Made by a program: the position numbers and the translations under genes. The notes under the pieces are model-generated. The model searched no databases, was not told the DNA's origin, and saw only the letters and a list, made by a program, of their open reading frames with translations. From SVQP01 sp045606685 (GTDB lineage Bacteria; Bacillota; Clostridia; Oscillospirales; CAG-272), in contig JAZUSJ010000055.1 of assembly GCA_045606685.1 (NCBI GenBank), forward strand, positions 1-15,735: a stretch of 15,735 nucleotides of DNA. The letters run 5' to 3'. Below are positions 14,161-15,735 of this stretch, one piece after another (the first letter of the stretch is position 1; the number at the start of each line of letters is the position of its first letter).

Positions 14161-14514
14161 TTATTCGATATAGGACGTGACGATCATGTCCGCACCCGTA
14201 TCAAGAATATTTGAAACAATAACATCTCCCTGGCGCACACTGTCGGATACGCGAAGCATATTGATCAGCTTCATTGCATCAAACAAAAGCTCCTTGGGAA
14301 TGGCTTTATTTGATTTTACCGCAACCACCTCTCCGCTCTCGGTCATGGCGGTGGTGGTCAGCGTTCTTGTCGGGCAGGTACACTCGGCAACGGCATAATC
14401 CTTACCTCTTTTGCAGGCGTTTCCCTTGACCGACAATACGTTCTTATCCTCATGCTCAACCGTCAAAGTACAGCCGCGAGGACAGATGATACAAGTCATT
14501 TCTCTTGTTGCCAT
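14161..14514 (-). CDS. DUF1667 Cys-rich protein, partner of FAD oxidoreductase
   Basis: 117 residues from ATG 14514. Four cysteines near the N-terminus (C8, C11, C15, C34, in CIICPRGC and GNACKRG) plus C45 and C47 (ECTCPTR) match the DUF1667/COG3862 family and could bind an iron-sulfur cluster. In many Clostridia this small protein follows an FAD oxidoreductase and a glycerol-3-phosphate dehydrogenase gene, and is thought to be part of a redox complex with them; here the oxidoreductase is directly upstream, with 2 nt between genes. A TTG at 14520 is in frame, but GGAGG is 7 nt from ATG 14514 and 1 nt from the TTG, so I chose 14514. The C-terminal half is a small alpha/beta region without recognised motifs. 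Confidence 0.92.
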   Translation of the reverse strand: MATREMTCIICPRGCTLTVEHEDKNVLSVKGNACKRGKDYAVAECTCPTRTLTTTAMTESGEVVAVKSNKAIPKELLFDAMKLINMLRVSDSVRQGDVIVSNILDTGADMIVTSYIE

Positions 14515-14516
14515 AC

Positions 14517-15735
14517 TCAATCCTCCAATCCGATACTGATCTCGCCCGTGCCGATCTCTGCCAGTACGTCTGCGCCCAGCTTGACCGTTTCCATTTCACC
14601 GGGAGCAAGCTTGATCTTTTTCTTGTTAGAAATCACGCGATCACCGCATCTGACCACGACTCTCTTATCGCGGTAAACGTCGGACACGCGGAAATATACC
14701 ACGGTATCCTGTGCCTTGGTGATACGCTGCGGTACGGTATAGCGCACACCGGACACAGGAAGCACGCCAATATCCACGCTGTCTGTCTGCTTGCCTGCCA
14801 GATAGTCGGCAGCTGCACAGCCCGCGATCTCAGCCTCGTCGGACACGTAGTCCACAAGGTCATGCACGTGCAGCACGTTGCCGCATGCAAATACACCGGG
14901 GATCGAGGTCTGCCTGCTTTGGTCTGTCACAGCGCCGCCCGTAATGCGATCGATATTGATACCCGCACCCTTGGTCAGCTCGTTCTCGGGCAAAAGACCG
15001 CAGGAAAGCAGCAGCGTGTCGCATGCGATATACTGTTCCGTCTGTTTGATCGGTCTGCGCTGCTCGTCCACCTTGGCAATGGTCACACCCGTGACTCTGT
15101 CCTTGCCGTGGATCTGCACGACCGTATGAGAGAGCATGAGCGGAATGCCGAAATCGTTCAGGCATTGCTCAATATTTCTCGCAAGACCTCCCGAATAAGG
15201 CATCAGCTCGCAAACTGCCTTGACCTTGGCCCCCTCCAGCGTCATGCGGCGCGCCATGATCAGTCCGATATCACCCGAGCCGAGGATCACGACCTCCTTG
15301 CCCGGCATGTAGCCCTTGATGTTGACGTATTTCTGCGCAGTACCCGCAGTATAAATACCCGAGGGACGTGCGCCTGCGATATTGAGCGCACCCTTGGGAC
15401 GCTCGCGGCAGCCCATGGCCAGAATCACAGCGCCAGCCTCAAACAGCTGCACGCCCTTTTCACGGCTGATGGCGGTGACGAAGCGGTTTTCATCGATGGA
15501 AAGCACGGTCGTGCCGGTGCGCACCTCAATGCCCAGTTCCTTTACCTTGTCGATATCGCGCTGGGCGTATTCGGGGCCGGTCAGCTCCTCCTTGAAGCGG
15601 TGCAGGCCGAAGCCGTTGTGGATGCACTGACGGAGGATCCCGCCCATGTTCTGCTCACGCTCGAGCACCAGCAGGTTGTCTACGCCGGCTTCCTTGGCGG
15701 CAATAGCGGCTGCCATGCCAGCGGGGCCTGCGCCG
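14517..15735 (-). CDS. FAD/NAD(P)-dependent oxidoreductase (5' end missing)
   Basis: About 406 residues are visible; the gene enters from the right edge. The first visible residues, GAGPAGMAAAIAAKEAG, are the dinucleotide-binding fold for FAD, so only a few N-terminal residues are missing. A second Rossmann motif, VVILGSGDIGLIMA, binds NAD(P). IPGVFACGNVLHVHDLVDYVSDEAEIAG is split here as IPGVFACGN and DYVSDEAEIAG and is the conserved second FAD contact. A C-terminal extension of about 85 residues (from DSVDIGVLPVSGVRYTVP) is beta-rich. It belongs to the COG0446-type oxidoreductases found with DUF1667 proteins and glycerol-3-phosphate dehydrogenase in Clostridia. I infer that such a dehydrogenase gene may lie just outside the window. 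Its last codons (GAG GAT TGA) supply the ribosome binding site of the DUF1667 gene. Confidence 0.93.
   Translation of the reverse strand, partial: GAGPAGMAAAIAAKEAGVDNLLVLEREQNMGGILRQCIHNGFGLHRFKEELTGPEYAQRDIDKVKELGIEVRTGTTVLSIDENRFVTAISREKGVQLFEAGAVILAMGCRERPKGALNIAGARPSGIYTAGTAQKYVNIKGYMPGKEVVILGSGDIGLIMARRMTLEGAKVKAVCELMPYSGGLARNIEQCLNDFGIPLMLSHTVVQIHGKDRVTGVTIAKVDEQRRPIKQTEQYIACDTLLLSCGLLPENELTKGAGINIDRITGGAVTDQSRQTSIPGVFACGNVLHVHDLVDYVSDEAEIAGCAAADYLAGKQTDSVDIGVLPVSGVRYTVPQRITKAQDTVVYFRVSDVYRDKRVVVRCGDRVISNKKKIKLAPGEMETVKLGADVLAEIGTGEISIGLED

Noticed and set aside
11444..14173. A 909-residue open frame on the plus strand.
   Set aside because: It lies antisense across the COG0523 and GH99-like genes and the end of DUF1667, has no family motif, and its Met/Val/His-rich stretches are the mirror of the His-rich insert. 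It results from codon bias of the real genes.

Overview
The window looks like a Gram-positive, low-to-mid-GC anaerobe of the class Clostridia, probably a gut-type member of the Oscillospirales/Christensenellales/Lachnospirales breadth. The evidence is strong AGGAGG-type ribosome binding sites before nearly every gene, ECF sigma factors with a clostridial DSEECLNDTY...IPPxRP signature, BspA-type leucine-rich-repeat (LRR) surface proteins, lipoprotein glycosidases and a glycerol-3-phosphate-type FAD oxidoreductase/DUF1667 gene pair. Every supported gene lies on the minus strand, so transcription runs from high to low coordinates. There are no RNA genes, insertion sequences or CRISPR arrays, and the longest gene-free stretch is about 170 bases.

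Region 1 (15735 to 8376, upstream end outside the window) is one tight six-gene operon. In order of transcription it holds an FAD/NAD(P) oxidoreductase (cut by the window edge), a Cys-rich DUF1667 protein, a GH99/GH71-like TIM-barrel protein without a signal peptide, a COG0523 (CobW-type) metallochaperone GTPase with a His/Cys-rich metal-binding insert, a second degenerate COG0523 protein fused to a YcgQ/DUF1980-like domain, and a GH42-like lipoprotein. A hairpin terminator follows at 8339-8373. The two CobW-type genes suggest metal (probably zinc) handling. Why they sit between two glycosidase-like genes and a redox pair is not obvious.

Region 2 (8287 to 5891) has a perfect sigma-A promoter (TTGACA, 17 nt, TATAAT), an unrecognised acidic lipoprotein, asnS (asparaginyl-tRNA synthetase) and a strong intrinsic terminator.

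Region 3 (5859 to 1) is the most interesting part. It holds three consecutive copies of a two-gene module: a 193-residue ECF sigma factor, then, through a 4-base ATGA overlap, a single-pass membrane protein. That protein has a short conserved cytoplasmic segment, one transmembrane helix, a conserved unnamed extracytoplasmic W..W...YYL segment, an acidic linker and BspA-type LRRs. The third copy runs off the left edge. By analogy with other sigma/anti-sigma pairs, I infer that the LRR proteins are transmembrane anti-sigma factors with an LRR ectodomain as sensor. A CG(A/T)CTAT box lies upstream of each sigma gene and resembles ECF -10 elements, which would fit autoregulation.
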